Source of the DNA: Tritrichomonas foetus
Lineage: Eukaryota > Parabasalia > Tritrichomonadida > Tritrichomonadidae
Assembly: GCA_001839685.1 (NCBI GenBank)
Contig: MLAK01001137.1
Location: 9,998-72,004 of the forward strand
Direction of reading: 5' to 3'
DNA length: 62,007 bases
Shown here: positions 42,833-52,530 of the stretch, piece by piece
Layout: every line of letters starts with the position of its first letter
Numbering within the stretch: the stretch's first letter is position 1
Made by a program: the position numbers and the translations under genes
The notes under the pieces: generated by a model
Told to the model about the DNA's origin: nothing
The model's database searches: none
What the model saw: the letters and a program-made list of their open reading frames with translations, nothing else

Positions 42833-43077
42833 TTTTTTGATTTCAGAAAAATTTGATTGACTCCCTGAAAAATCACCCTTCAATTATCTATCGTCCCTTC
42901 AAAAAGTTATTTAAGAGAAAAACTTTTTTACAATATAAATAGTCATATGTTTTTGTGTAATATTCAAATCCACTTTTTCTACATTTCGACTTTCGAAAAA
43001 GTGAACATATAATGCCAAATATACATTGAAAAATGAAAATGGTAACCGTTTTATATCTGGTCAAATAAAATCTTGAA
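42833..43077. promoter_or_regulatory. Divergent promoter region between exportin-1 and golgin genes
   Basis: Only 245 bp separate two divergent ATGs, so both promoters must lie here or overlap the coding ends. On the golgin side TCAAATAAAAT sits ~18 nt before the ATG; on the exportin side TCAATCAAATTTTTC sits ~20-35 nt before its ATG. Both contain the TCA core of the trichomonad Inr. Assignment is by position and similarity only. Confidence 0.4.
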
Positions 43078-44364
43078 ATGACTTCGAAAATGGACAAAGT
43101 GTTTGATTGGCTCACGAATAAAATCGAAGACTTCGACAATCAAGCAGCTGGCATTGAAAACAATCGTGATTATTCATATGATTCAAATACTTTCGAACAT
43201 AATTTTACAAACGATCTAAATTCCCTCAGAGCCAAATCCCAAAGAGACCAAACAAGAATTGCTTCACTCGAAGATCAACTTAGCCGACTTGAAAAATCAA
43301 ACGCGCACTTTGAAAATGAAATGGCATCAATCGAGCAAAAAAATATTCACATCAATGAAGAAAATCAGCATCTTCGGGCAGAAGTTGAACGATTGAAATC
43401 AACAGTGAAAAGCCTCGAAAGGAAACAAGGGCAAGATCTCGAAAACTATGAAAAGGCTCGAACAAATTTCGATGAAATGAAAAACAAGCTTGAAAAAGAA
43501 GTTGCTGCCCTGTCTTCACAACTTTCGGCATCACAGCATGAACTGTCAATAAAAACAAATGACTTGACTAGACTCGGTGCTGATTTATTATCAAAGCAAG
43601 CTGAAGTGACTTCATTAGAATCAGAAATTTCAAAATACCGAGAAAATGCAGTACAAAGCTTGACAAGTGGCTCACAAGATAATTCAATGTCTGCTGGTCA
43701 ACTTGAACTCCTCGAAAACGAAAGAAACAGAATAAAAGACCGATATAATAAATCTGAACAAAGAATCGCCCAACTCGAAGCAGCTTCTCGGGAAATCGAA
43801 GTACAAATGCAAAACGAACTTGGTGATGCCAAACAACAACAAACATTGCTTGAAACAGAACTATTTAAATCCAAAACACAAATTGAGGCTTTGACTCATG
43901 AAGTAAGCCTTTTAAGAGCCCAGCTGATTTCCGTGCATGAAGCGTCTGAAGCAAAATTTAAAGCACAAATTGAAGCTGAAAGAATGGAGCATCGAAGTGA
44001 AATTAGTCGTTTGAAAGAAAATTTTGCCAATTCCTCAAAGAGTTCAAATCAGCAAGAAAGAATTTTACATTATAAAGCAACAATCGAATCACTGAAGAGT
44101 GAAAAAGCCGCTCTTTTATTAATGCTTGAGTCTGGGAGGCAGAATCCAAACAATGATATAGCCGTGGATGTTGTTCAAAGGAGACAAAGAGTAATTCCCT
44201 TTGTGGCGCTTTTGCCACCGCGTGTGCCGCCTTTCATTTATGATTTAATAACCAAAGCTGATGTTCAATGGACTAAATTTTCAAACTTCTTTAGTCAGCG
44301 CCCATTATTTCGATTGTTGGCTATTTTTTGGGTGATCCTAGTTCATATTCTCCTAATTTTGTAA
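43078..44364 (+). CDS. Golgin-84/CASP-like tail-anchored coiled-coil protein
   Basis: 428 aa. A short head ('DKVFDWLTNKIEDFDNQAAG') is followed by almost continuous coiled coil (~45-350; Glu/Lys/Gln/Leu-rich, no Pro). The last ~65 residues are conserved-looking and end in a single transmembrane anchor ('FRLLAIFWVILVHILLIL'). The 'RPLFR...F...LVHILL' pattern just before the end resembles the golgin-84/CASP C-terminus (Arg-x-Pro-Leu-x-Arg then a membrane span with Leu-His). Such proteins sit on Golgi membranes by the tail and tether vesicles with the coil. It lies divergent to exportin-1. TMF- or giantin-like alternatives are possible, but the anchor favours golgin-84. Confidence 0.75.
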   Translation: MTSKMDKVFDWLTNKIEDFDNQAAGIENNRDYSYDSNTFEHNFTNDLNSLRAKSQRDQTRIASLEDQLSRLEKSNAHFENEMASIEQKNIHINEENQHLRAEVERLKSTVKSLERKQGQDLENYEKARTNFDEMKNKLEKEVAALSSQLSASQHELSIKTNDLTRLGADLLSKQAEVTSLESEISKYRENAVQSLTSGSQDNSMSAGQLELLENERNRIKDRYNKSEQRIAQLEAASREIEVQMQNELGDAKQQQTLLETELFKSKTQIEALTHEVSLLRAQLISVHEASEAKFKAQIEAERMEHRSEISRLKENFANSSKSSNQQERILHYKATIESLKSEKAALLLMLESGRQNPNNDIAVDVVQRRQRVIPFVALLPPRVPPFIYDLITKADVQWTKFSNFFSQRPLFRLLAIFWVILVHILLIL

Positions 44365-45143
44365 TTTCTTAATCAGGTATACTGACTTGTTTTTTAGAGT
44401 TATATATAATTATATATAATGCATATGTTAATGAATTTTGTTGTTGATATTTAATAAAATATAAAACTATATTTTTTGTTATTCAACTTTTTTTGGAAAA
44501 TTCTTACTCATAAATTTTAACAATTACTGTCTGCATAGATTTTTTAACAAAAGATTTATGAAATTATAGCTGCCCATCAACAATAATTGTTAGAGATTAG
44601 AATCAGAAATATGATAATTAAGTGGAATATTATATATATATTAGAGCTAATATTTAATTACATGGTATATATATTTGTAACTCATTCTTCAAATTGTAGA
44701 GAATGAATTATCGAAGCAATTTTTATATTTTAACTGTACTAAATTATGGATGATACATTAAATTTGTGTTGTGGTTATTCGAATTCTTATTCAATAAATA
44801 GCTTTATTTTTCTAGAAATAAGTGAAACAATTAATTTTGATATTCAATGCTTTATTTTATTGTTTATTTGAATATCATCATAGTGATATAAACTATACAA
44901 TTAAATTGAAAGATTATTGAATATGTTTCTGAAATAATTCAATAACTTTACGGTTTATTTTTTTTTAAAAGTGCTTACATTATTCAAAAAATATATAAAT
45001 ATTAATTCAAATTCGAAATAAAAGTGACCTAATTCGGAAATAATGCCAACTTTTTCAATTACTTATTCATTTGCTTGGAGAAAAGAGTGGTTAATTGAAG
45101 GTGAAAAAATTGAATTAAAATCGCAAAAACAGCAAATCAAAAA
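44365..45143. other. AT-rich intergenic region
   Basis: 0.78 kb between two genes on the same strand. Contains TATATAATTATATATAAT-type simple sequence near 44400. A short ORF starting at 45043 overlaps the next gene in another frame and is not supported. No RNA gene or repeat family seen. Confidence 0.5.
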
Positions 45144-46352
45144 ATGGATCTTGATTATCTCGCCTCTTTCGGTGACCAAGTTCCTCTCAGCCAGTTCAAG
45201 CCTGATGACACAATCTCGGTTCTTGCTTTCAGTAGTGACGGTCGCTTTCTTGCTTCAGGCGACCATGCTGGTCGTGTTGTCATTTTCCAAATAAATCCAC
45301 CAAAGACGCCCGATGGAAATTACTCTGCTTCATTTGTCTGTCAAATCCACGCTCATAAAGCCGAATTCGACTACTTCCGCTCCGAACTTAGCGAGATGAA
45401 AATTAATTCGTTAAAATGGGTTCCGACGCAAACCCTCAATCCACTTCTCCTTTCATGTAACAGCCATGACGCCAAACTCTGGAGGCTTAATTCTTCTCCA
45501 AAAATCCAATGGAAGCCTCGCTCGGGAGATACGATAGATACTTTTGTATTGCCAACAGCGGTTAGAATTGACCAGAAATACACCTACGAATGCGTTAAAA
45601 CATATACTGATTTACAAACGGAATACTTAGTCGATTTACAATGCCTTCCTGATCAACACTCCTTCTTAATGATCGATGTGTCTTGCGTCAAATTATGGGA
45701 TATCGAAAGAGATGTAGCGAGTGTATCTCTATATCGCGTATCTCAAAGCGAACCAGAAATTACAACCAGTGCTGCACATGCAAGTTACTCTTTTGCATTC
45801 CTCATCGGCGATGATGCAGGTACTTGTCGAATCCTCGATATGCGCCAACAGACCGAAGATTTAACTCCCTCGATTGAAACTCGAACAGCTCAGTATTTGA
45901 TAAATAACAATGCTGAAGGAATTGAAGGTGTCAGTTCAGTACAATTTTCTTCAGATGGATCCTCATTTGTTGTTCGAACATTTGGTGATTTACAAATGTG
46001 GGATCTTCGAAATACTTCCAAACCTGTAAACAGAACTGAGGTACATTGGTTCCCTCAACAGATGGACTTCCTCTCCAATGAAGACTATGTAAAGGATCAA
46101 TTTAGAACAACAATCACAAGAAGTGGAAAAGTGGTTACAGGTCAATATATGGCCAATTTCATTTCATGGGATCCATCGAACAATCAAAAGAATCACCATA
46201 AAGCTGTTTCACCAAGAGTTCAGAAACCGCCAGCAGAACCAGGACGAGACTTTTCAAAGAGGGTGACATGTTGTGAAGCACATCCGCAAGAAAACATCGT
46301 CGCATGTGTTTCAACAGCCGCCTTGTACCTCTTCCAAGAAAAAGAAAAGTGA
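45144..46352 (+). CDS. PP2A regulatory subunit B55 (PR55/Cdc55) family
   Basis: 402 aa forming a seven-bladed WD40 propeller. Diagnostic B55 features are 'ISVLAFSSDGRFLASGDHAGRVVIFQ' in blade 1, the insertion 'HKAEFDYFRSELSEMKINSLKWVP' (B55 hallmark 'EFDYLKSLEIEEKIN'), 'LLSCNSHDAKLWRL' and 'VSSVQFSSDGSSFVVRTFGDLQMWDLRN'. B55 docks substrates onto the PP2A A/C core, for example in mitotic exit. It is slightly shorter than animal B55 (~447 aa). The ATG at 45144 fits the family start. GC content is higher than in flanking genes. Confidence 0.93.
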   Translation: MDLDYLASFGDQVPLSQFKPDDTISVLAFSSDGRFLASGDHAGRVVIFQINPPKTPDGNYSASFVCQIHAHKAEFDYFRSELSEMKINSLKWVPTQTLNPLLLSCNSHDAKLWRLNSSPKIQWKPRSGDTIDTFVLPTAVRIDQKYTYECVKTYTDLQTEYLVDLQCLPDQHSFLMIDVSCVKLWDIERDVASVSLYRVSQSEPEITTSAAHASYSFAFLIGDDAGTCRILDMRQQTEDLTPSIETRTAQYLINNNAEGIEGVSSVQFSSDGSSFVVRTFGDLQMWDLRNTSKPVNRTEVHWFPQQMDFLSNEDYVKDQFRTTITRSGKVVTGQYMANFISWDPSNNQKNHHKAVSPRVQKPPAEPGRDFSKRVTCCEAHPQENIVACVSTAALYLFQEKEK

Positions 46353-46799
46353 AAAAAAGAAAAAAAATCAAATATTTACTTTTCCGACAAGACATATTAC
46401 AAAAAAAAAAAAATATAGAGCAACATTTACAATAATTATCACTTTACCAAATGGAAGAAAGAAGAAGGGCAGCTTGTTGATGATCATCGTGTTTAATTAA
46501 AGCTGGGTAAATTTCCATTGAAGATGAACATAGAATGTCATTTTTTTTCAAAAAAAAAAAAAGAAAAGAAAAGAAAGCATACCTGTATTGATTAATTTTC
46601 ACATTTAATTGCGTAAAATAAAAATCATTCAAGATTCTTTATTTTTTCTTCCTTTTTTGTTCGATTTTATCATCAGGGCTTAATCCTTAGCAGTATGGTT
46701 TGTAACATATAGATTATTATTTCCTTCAAAATGAAAATGAAATGTGAGATGAAATGTTCATTATTGTAACCATAATTTGTCAATTTTTTTTTCGAGAGA
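46353..46799. other. AT-rich spacer between B55 and PRP3 genes
   Basis: Contains A- and T-homopolymer tracts near 46400 and 46540-46580. A TCAATTTTTT stretch ~20 nt before the PRP3 ATG could act as Inr. No other feature. Confidence 0.45.
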
Positions 46800-48560
46800 A
46801 TGTCAAGCCGAAAGCTTGACAAAATGCGCGTTGACAATTTATTAATACCATGGCTTAAAGAGCTGCATGGTGATCATTATCGATTTCTATCTGATACCAT
46901 TGTTCAATCCGTAGTCACAAATGCAGCCATGAAAGGGACCACAATCGACGTTCTCGCCTCCCAACTTTCGTCATTTACATCAAATAGTAAAGATATTGCC
47001 CATTTTATTCGGAAATATGATCGTGCAATTGATAAATTTATTCAAACGGATTTCAAATCCATCATAAAAAACTCACAGCCACCTCCGCGTGATTTTGATC
47101 GTCAAAGAAATCGAAGCCCGAACCAAGACAACAATCAAAGGCGCAATTTTCAAAGGCCAAATAGCTTATTTAATAATTCAAATAATAGAGGCGCTTTACC
47201 TCCAAAATCAGCTCAGAACGATAGATATCATAGAAATGATTACAATCAACACCAAAGAAGTCGGCATGGAGATAATATTTCACAACAAAAAATTGATGAA
47301 ATTTCACAAAAAGAAAAAGCTCAACAACTGCCAGCGCAGCCTCAAATTAAAATGCCAGCTTATTTTCTTGACTCAGCCGCAATTTCTCTTCGAAGGGTTG
47401 ATCAAAAAGTGAAACCGTTACTTTTCAATGAACAAGGTCAAAGAATTGACGAAGAAGGGCATATTATAAAAACCGAATTTGCACATCGAAAAGCTGAACC
47501 AGCACCAAAAATTCCAGTCGATAGAAGAATTCCAACTGTTATAAAGCCATTAAATAAAGAATTCAAATTTATTGATCCTGGTTCAATTTCCACTCAAATT
47601 GAAGAAAAAAGAAAAGAAGCACAAATTGATTTGGCTGTTGCTTCAGGATGTAATATTTTTGATACTATTGCACTTTCCCGCAACTACGAAAAACCGGAAA
47701 TTGATTGGTGGGATCAACCATATATAAATATTGATCCAGAAACAAAAGAATGGACTCCAAACTATGACACAGTAAACAATGAATATGAAAACGCGACACT
47801 CATACAAGTTCCACAGTTGAAAGTCAAAGAAATGCCAACACTCATGTCTAAAGCAGAACAAAAGAGATTAAAGCATATCACCAAACTTGAAAAACAAGAA
47901 AAAGAGAGACAAATGATTCACTTAAACCTTATACCAAAAGAACCACAGAAATTAAAGCAGAGCCAAATGATTAAAGTGAATCAAGGTCAGTCGATTTTAG
48001 CGCCGACTCAATTAGAAATGCAAGTAAAAGCCGCAAAAGAATACCGAATGAAAAAACATGAGAAACATAATGCTGATGCTAAATTAACTCCTGAACAACG
48101 AAGCGAGAAAAATTCTGATAAACGACGAAAAGACTTCGAAGATAATAATTTAACTACAACTGTTTTCATTGTCGAAAGTTTAAATGAACCATTAAATGCA
48201 GCAAAACTCGATCGAATGGCCAAAAAGTGGTTCATGCATGGAGGTCTATTCGATATTGCCAAACCAGAAATGGCATTCATTGTTGTCGAAGGAGGACCAA
48301 AAGGTACTCGAAAATATACAAAGTTAGTAGAAGATAGAATTAAATGGGATTCATGGAAAGGACGCATTGTTTTTCAAGGCACATCTGCAAGTAAACCCCA
48401 CTTTTACAACTTCAAGAAATATCATTTCAATGTGGCAAGTGAGTGTCGAAGGTTCATGGATAAGTACAGGGCTGCTGAACTATTCGATGCTGCAGCAAGA
48501 GAGTTATCAAGTGTGGATAATAATCAACAAGAGAATCAAAATGATGAAATTCAACAATAG
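46800..48560 (+). CDS. PRPF3: U4/U6 snRNP protein PRP3 (PRPF3)
   Basis: 586 aa. The N-terminal helical region (~1-90) looks PWI-like. A basic Asn/Arg/Gln-rich stretch (~95-180) follows. The middle has 'EIDWWDQPYIN' and 'MSKAEQKRLKHITKLEKQEKER', typical of PRP3 ('VEWWD', 'LTKKEQKKLRRQ'). The C-terminal DUF1115 domain (~450-570) reads 'TTVFIVESLNEPLN', 'MAFIVVEGGPKGTRKYTKLVEDRIKWD' and 'GRIVFQGTSA', matching '[23 protein letters not shown]' and 'LVWEGTA'. PRP3 holds the U4/U6 di-snRNP in the tri-snRNP before spliceosome activation. Its presence shows this intron-poor genome keeps splicing. Complete. Confidence 0.93.
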   Translation: MSSRKLDKMRVDNLLIPWLKELHGDHYRFLSDTIVQSVVTNAAMKGTTIDVLASQLSSFTSNSKDIAHFIRKYDRAIDKFIQTDFKSIIKNSQPPPRDFDRQRNRSPNQDNNQRRNFQRPNSLFNNSNNRGALPPKSAQNDRYHRNDYNQHQRSRHGDNISQQKIDEISQKEKAQQLPAQPQIKMPAYFLDSAAISLRRVDQKVKPLLFNEQGQRIDEEGHIIKTEFAHRKAEPAPKIPVDRRIPTVIKPLNKEFKFIDPGSISTQIEEKRKEAQIDLAVASGCNIFDTIALSRNYEKPEIDWWDQPYINIDPETKEWTPNYDTVNNEYENATLIQVPQLKVKEMPTLMSKAEQKRLKHITKLEKQEKERQMIHLNLIPKEPQKLKQSQMIKVNQGQSILAPTQLEMQVKAAKEYRMKKHEKHNADAKLTPEQRSEKNSDKRRKDFEDNNLTTTVFIVESLNEPLNAAKLDRMAKKWFMHGGLFDIAKPEMAFIVVEGGPKGTRKYTKLVEDRIKWDSWKGRIVFQGTSASKPHFYNFKKYHFNVASECRRFMDKYRAAELFDAAARELSSVDNNQQENQNDEIQQ

Positions 48561-48949
48561 TAATAGTGAAATTATTTGTTTTTTTGAAAATAATAAAAAT
48601 TGTTTTTATTTGAGATTTTTCATTTTTCTTTATATTGGGAACGTGACGAATTAATTATCAATTGATATATCGTCCTAAAGAAACCTGAAAAACGATGAAA
48701 AGCCTATGATATGAAGTTTTTGAAATATCATTGCAAAAAATCGATGATACCTTGAATATAACTAAGTAATTAGTTGTTCAATTATCATGATAGATGATTT
48801 ATTTGTTCAATTTCTAATACTTTAATAATGAAAAGAATATGATTTGATGATTATTGATGTGATTTCAATACCACAAAAAAAGTTAACTATATTTTAGATA
48901 AGAGTTTAATTGACCAATGTAATTTGGCCTTATTAGATTATCAAATAAA
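48561..48949. other. AT-rich spacer between PRP3 and GOT1 genes
   Basis: No ORF or repeat of note. TTATCAAATAAAATG directly precedes the GOT1 coding start and resembles the leader of the golgin gene (TCAAATAAAAT). Confidence 0.45.
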
Positions 48950-49336
48950 ATGAATGATTTTCAGAAAATTGGATTGGGGCTCGTTGGCTTTGGGTCTCTA
49001 TTCTTTCTCCTTGGCGTGCTGATGCTACTCGATAGGGCGCTTCTCGTTATGTCAAACATTATGCTGTTGATGGGAATTTTAATTTTGATGACTCCTTCAG
49101 GGTTTTATTCATTTGTTTTTCAGAAAGGAAAAATGCAGGGAACCATTGCCTTCTTTTTAGGAATTATTCTCGTCTTTTTGAAATTGCCGCTTCCGGGAAT
49201 CATTTGTGAAGTAACAGGGGCGTACTGGCTTTTCAATGGGTTCTGGCCGCTCCTTCTTTTGCTTCTTACGAAGATTCCCTACATTAGTGAATATATTCCA
49301 ACTCACCTAAAGTCGGAGGAATCTCTCCCTTTATAG
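48950..49336 (+). CDS. GOT1: GOT1-family vesicle traffic membrane protein
   Basis: 128 aa, the usual GOT1 length. 'QKIGLGLVGFGSLFFLLGVLML' is the classic GOT1 start, followed by 'DRALLVMSNIMLLMGILIL', 'KGKMQGTIAFFLGIILVF' and 'GFWPLL'. Four transmembrane segments can be drawn at ~7-27, 31-50, 62-82 and 88-108 with short loops. GOT1 is an ER/Golgi tetraspan protein needed for efficient ER-to-Golgi and Golgi transport. The ATG is preceded by an AT-rich leader. Confidence 0.93.
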   Translation: MNDFQKIGLGLVGFGSLFFLLGVLMLLDRALLVMSNIMLLMGILILMTPSGFYSFVFQKGKMQGTIAFFLGIILVFLKLPLPGIICEVTGAYWLFNGFWPLLLLLLTKIPYISEYIPTHLKSEESLPL

Positions 49337-49361
49337 ACTGTTCAGAAAATAATAAATATGC

Positions 49362-49729
49362 TTTTCATGATTGTTTTACTTTAATTTTTAATGATCCTTT
49401 GGAGTTTGCTTTGGTATTTTTTTCGAAGCTGATGTGTTTTGGAGGAAATGATTTACCAATAACGATTCATACTTGCTTGTGTTTTGGAATTAGAAGTAAA
49501 TAAACCCCGAAATTCTTTCAAGATTTCGATTATTTCTATCTTTAATCCTCAAAAATCGCATGTATTGAGAGTACTTATTTGATATTATCGTTTCTTTAAT
49601 CAGCATAATTGTGCTTGTTGATAATTGTGTTTGTTGATAATTGTGTTTGTTGATAATTGTGTTTGTTGATAATTGTGTTTGATGATGATTGTGTTTGTTG
49701 ATAATTGTGTTTGTTGATAATTGTGTTTG
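49362..49729. repeat. Duplicated block, copy A
   Basis: Starts TTTTCATGATTG and runs ~245 bp of unique-looking sequence into a 16-bp minisatellite. It matches the block starting at 49731 (offset 369) almost base for base until the minisatellite arrays diverge. The junction is the single N at 49730, so assembly error is a real possibility. Confidence 0.85.
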
Positions 49730-49730
49730 N
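49730..49730. other. Single-N assembly join
   Basis: One N exactly between the two copies of the duplicated block. Confidence 0.95.
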
Positions 49731-50247
49731 TTTTCATGATTGTTTTACTTTAATTTTTAATGATCCTTTGGAGTTTGCTTTGGTATTTTTTTCGAAGCTG
49801 ATGTGTTTTGGAGGAAATGATTTACCAATAACGATTCATACTTGCTTGTGTTTTGGAATTAGAAGTAAATAAACCCCGAAATTCTTTCAAGATTTCGATT
49901 ATTTCTATCTTTAATCCTCAAAAATCGCATGTATTGAGAGTACTTATTTGATATTATCGTTTCTTTAATCAGCATAATTGTGCTTGTTGATAATTGTGTT
50001 TGTTGATAATTGTGTTTGTTGATGATTGTGTTTGTTGTTAATTGTGTTTGTTATTAATTGTGTTTGATAATAATTGTGTTTGATAATAATTGTGTTTGTT
50101 AATTGTGTTTGTTGATAATTATATTTGATGATAATTGTATCTGTTGTTAATTGTGTTTGTTGTTAATTGTGTTTGTTGTTAATTGTGTTTGTTGTTAATT
50201 GTGTTTGTTGTTAATTGTGTTTGTTGTTAATTGTGTTTGATGACACA
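49731..50247. repeat. Duplicated block, copy B, with longer minisatellite
   Basis: Second copy of the 49362 block, ending in a longer tandem array (from about 49975) of a 16-bp unit: TTGATAATTGTGTTTG early and TTGTTAATTGTGTTTG late. The array shows variant units and a shift from one variant to the other along its length. Confidence 0.85.
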
Positions 50248-50396
50248 ATACAAACCAATCAATTATTAAATCATCAACAAAAAAATCCAAAAAGTGAAAT
50301 ACGCAAACAAGAAATACAAATGAATAGAAAATGTAAAATTAAAAATTCATGAAAACATTTATTCAAACAATATTAATATAAAAACATTACTATCTA

Positions 50397-51383
50397 TTAA
50401 AGACTGATTGGTTGTGGTAACAATTTCTCACCATTCGCTCTATAATAAGCACCATCTTCAGTATGTTCATCGTAAATGGTTGCAAGCTCCTCTTCATATC
50501 TGGCTTGGTTTGCCACTCTTGCACACCAAACCACTACACAGATTGTTAAAACAACAATAAATGCAGTCATTGCAATAAACATTGGCAGCATTTTCTCTGT
50601 GCGCTTTTCTCGATGATCATCCCAAGGCGGTGGCTGAGGTGTGAAATTTTTATCACCGTTTGGATAATCAAAGAAAAACTGAACATCCGAGGCCTCAGCA
50701 CCACGAAGAATTCGACGAAACATTGGTTTGATTGGTTGCTCGACATTTGTAGTTTTTATCGAGAATGATTCGGAGAGTCGAATTGGATCGGTTTTCCAAA
50801 TGAAGTATTCCTCACCTTTTGGTGAGTAAATGTAATCACTCATTATGCCGGAAAAGCAGCCAGTCAGTCCGAGGGGAGTGTGAAGTGTTAAAAGGTCAAA
50901 CTTATCTTCACTATTGATGTTTATGGACAAATAATGGCCTCTGTTTTGGGCAGGCCAAAAACAAAAAGTCTGATTTTGAGTTATACGAAAATCCTCATTT
51001 TGATTGTTTGATGTGAACTCAATTAAATCATATGGAAGGGTAGAAATCATTCTATGTTGTGAGCATTCCCTTGGAAATACTAAATAAGTAATTTTAATGA
51101 ATGATTTTCGGCTTTTTCCAGAGAATATTATTTTTCCAAGATTATTTCCGAAATCGATGCCAGAAAGGCTTCGTGTTGGAATCTGGTCGCATTTGATGAC
51201 TTGGTCATTACTGTAGAAGGTGGATTTCACGCGCGATATTTTATGGAAAATCAAACACATGAATGGCGCTGACGACTCGATAATGAATGGCTTATTTTCT
51301 TCAATCTGCATACGTACAGTTCCAAAACTTGATTCGTTGAGTAAGAGAGATTTTATCATGAACGGGAAAATTAGGAGAAACAT
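50397..51383 (-). CDS. Type I membrane protein of unknown function, 328 aa
   Basis: ATG 51383 opens a signal-peptide-like start (MFLLIFPFMIKSLLL). Residues ~20-265 are beta-rich and extracellular/luminal in character, with several Cys and sequons such as 'NQT' and 'NES'. A single transmembrane segment lies at ~271-295 ('MFIAMTAFIVVLTICVVVWCA'). The ~30-residue cytosolic tail has tyrosines and ends 'LLPQPISL'. A tail with Tyr and di-Leu-like groups could be sorted by endocytic adaptors. I recognise no domain; the protein resembles trichomonad orphan surface proteins in layout. The ORF is complete and uninterrupted. Confidence 0.75.
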   Translation of the reverse strand: MFLLIFPFMIKSLLLNESSFGTVRMQIEENKPFIIESSAPFMCLIFHKISRVKSTFYSNDQVIKCDQIPTRSLSGIDFGNNLGKIIFSGKSRKSFIKITYLVFPRECSQHRMISTLPYDLIEFTSNNQNEDFRITQNQTFCFWPAQNRGHYLSININSEDKFDLLTLHTPLGLTGCFSGIMSDYIYSPKGEEYFIWKTDPIRLSESFSIKTTNVEQPIKPMFRRILRGAEASDVQFFFDYPNGDKNFTPQPPPWDDHREKRTEKMLPMFIAMTAFIVVLTICVVVWCARVANQARYEEELATIYDEHTEDGAYYRANGEKLLPQPISL

Positions 51384-51954
51384 TTCAAACAGCGCCTAAC
51401 ATTTATAATTACAGAAAAAATAAAGCTACTAATTCAAAAACTGGAAACTTCAATCAATCGTATAGCTTTTTCAATACAGAGAGAGACTATTTTTTTGGTA
51501 ATTCTGAAGAAATAATTTATCGTTTTGAATAGGAAAATCATCAAACGTGTGCATCTAATGTCTTTTCTCCAAAAGCATTTTTATTTTTGGTATCCAAATA
51601 GAACTTTGATCTTTAGTTATGTTAGTGAAAATGGATTCTATTAAATTTAAGCCTTATTCACCTTCACCAAAGTTCCGATTTCGAATTGATGAAATACTTT
51701 CATAAAAAAATTTCATTAATTTTGAAATTACAGCATGTAACAGAATTAATTTGATGATTAGCTAGCTTTCTTCAATATTTAAGGAGTACCAATAAATTGA
51801 GATGTCTGTTTACATTTCACCATTTCTCTCAATAAGTTTGACCTTATATAATTATTTCTATGAGGTTCATTAAAAAGTTATTAATTTAGACACTTAAAAG
51901 TCAAAAAAAGACAAAAAATTAGAAAGAATTAAAATAGCGGGAATAGATTTTGTT
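51384..51954. other. AT-rich intergenic region
   Basis: Upstream of the membrane-protein gene and downstream of the calponin-like gene. No supported ORF, repeat or RNA gene. Confidence 0.5.
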
Positions 51955-52530
51955 TTATAAATCGTTCTTTTGTCCATGGTATTTATGCTCGTCGATGTTT
52001 GAAATGATTCCGTGCTCGACAAATCTGGATTCCTCTTTAGCAGCTCCGGCGATAGCTGTGGCTTGTTCGAGGAAGGTTGGTCCACTGTTTCCTTTTGCGA
52101 GTTGCTCTGCTGTGAAATTCACCTTTGCGCCTTCGGTTTGCTTGATGGCGTCCTTTAATTGTGGGCCTTTGAAGCCTGGCTTAAATTGTGTATTTCTGGC
52201 GAGGGAAATAATGTTTGTAAGTAACTGTGGCATATTCTTATCGTCGTTGACATCCTCAAAAACAGCTGTTTCGTTTTGAAGAACGCCGAGATCAACAGAA
52301 GCGCGTTGGAAGAATCCAAAGTTTTCACGGCGGAACATGAGAATCTTTGACTTGTGAACTTTGGGGATCTTTCCTGGTGAAAGAACGTTGATGAGATCGC
52401 AAAGAGCAGATCCATCAAGAACGGCGTCGCGGAAAGTGGCGCCTTCTAACTTGCGGCCAAGAACGCCTTCGACCCATTCACGGCAGCGGCTTTCGAGTTC
52501 TTTATCATATCCTGGCTTTTGGGATGACAT
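51955..52530 (-). CDS. Calponin/transgelin-like CH-domain protein
   Basis: 191 aa from ATG 52530. A type 3 calponin-homology domain covers ~10-125: 'CREWVEGVLGRKLEG', 'FRDAVLDGSALCDLINVLSPGKI' (the LxxGxxLCxLIN signature), 'FRRENFGFFQRASVDLGV' (MENI-like) and 'VFEDVNDDKNMPQLLTNIISLAR' ('DLxExKNxxxVxxxLxAL'). The C-terminal ~60 residues are unstructured-looking, with one short Gly-containing piece that could be a degenerate calponin repeat. Such proteins bind or bundle actin. Codon use is GC-richer than average here, as often in highly expressed genes. Size matches transgelin (~200 aa). Confidence 0.92.
   Translation of the reverse strand: MSSQKPGYDKELESRCREWVEGVLGRKLEGATFRDAVLDGSALCDLINVLSPGKIPKVHKSKILMFRRENFGFFQRASVDLGVLQNETAVFEDVNDDKNMPQLLTNIISLARNTQFKPGFKGPQLKDAIKQTEGAKVNFTAEQLAKGNSGPTFLEQATAIAGAAKEESRFVEHGIISNIDEHKYHGQKNDL

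Noticed and set aside
42833..42883. Longer exportin-1 start giving MKGDFSGS
   Set aside because: That start codon is TTG; the first ATG at 42832 gives a normal N-terminus.
45043..45294. ORF overlapping the start of the B55 gene
   Set aside because: It runs into the B55 coding region in another frame; the B55 frame is clearly the real one.
49606..50247. Repeated 16-bp units considered as a CRISPR array
   Set aside because: Units are directly adjacent with no unique spacers, and the genome is eukaryotic; it is a minisatellite.
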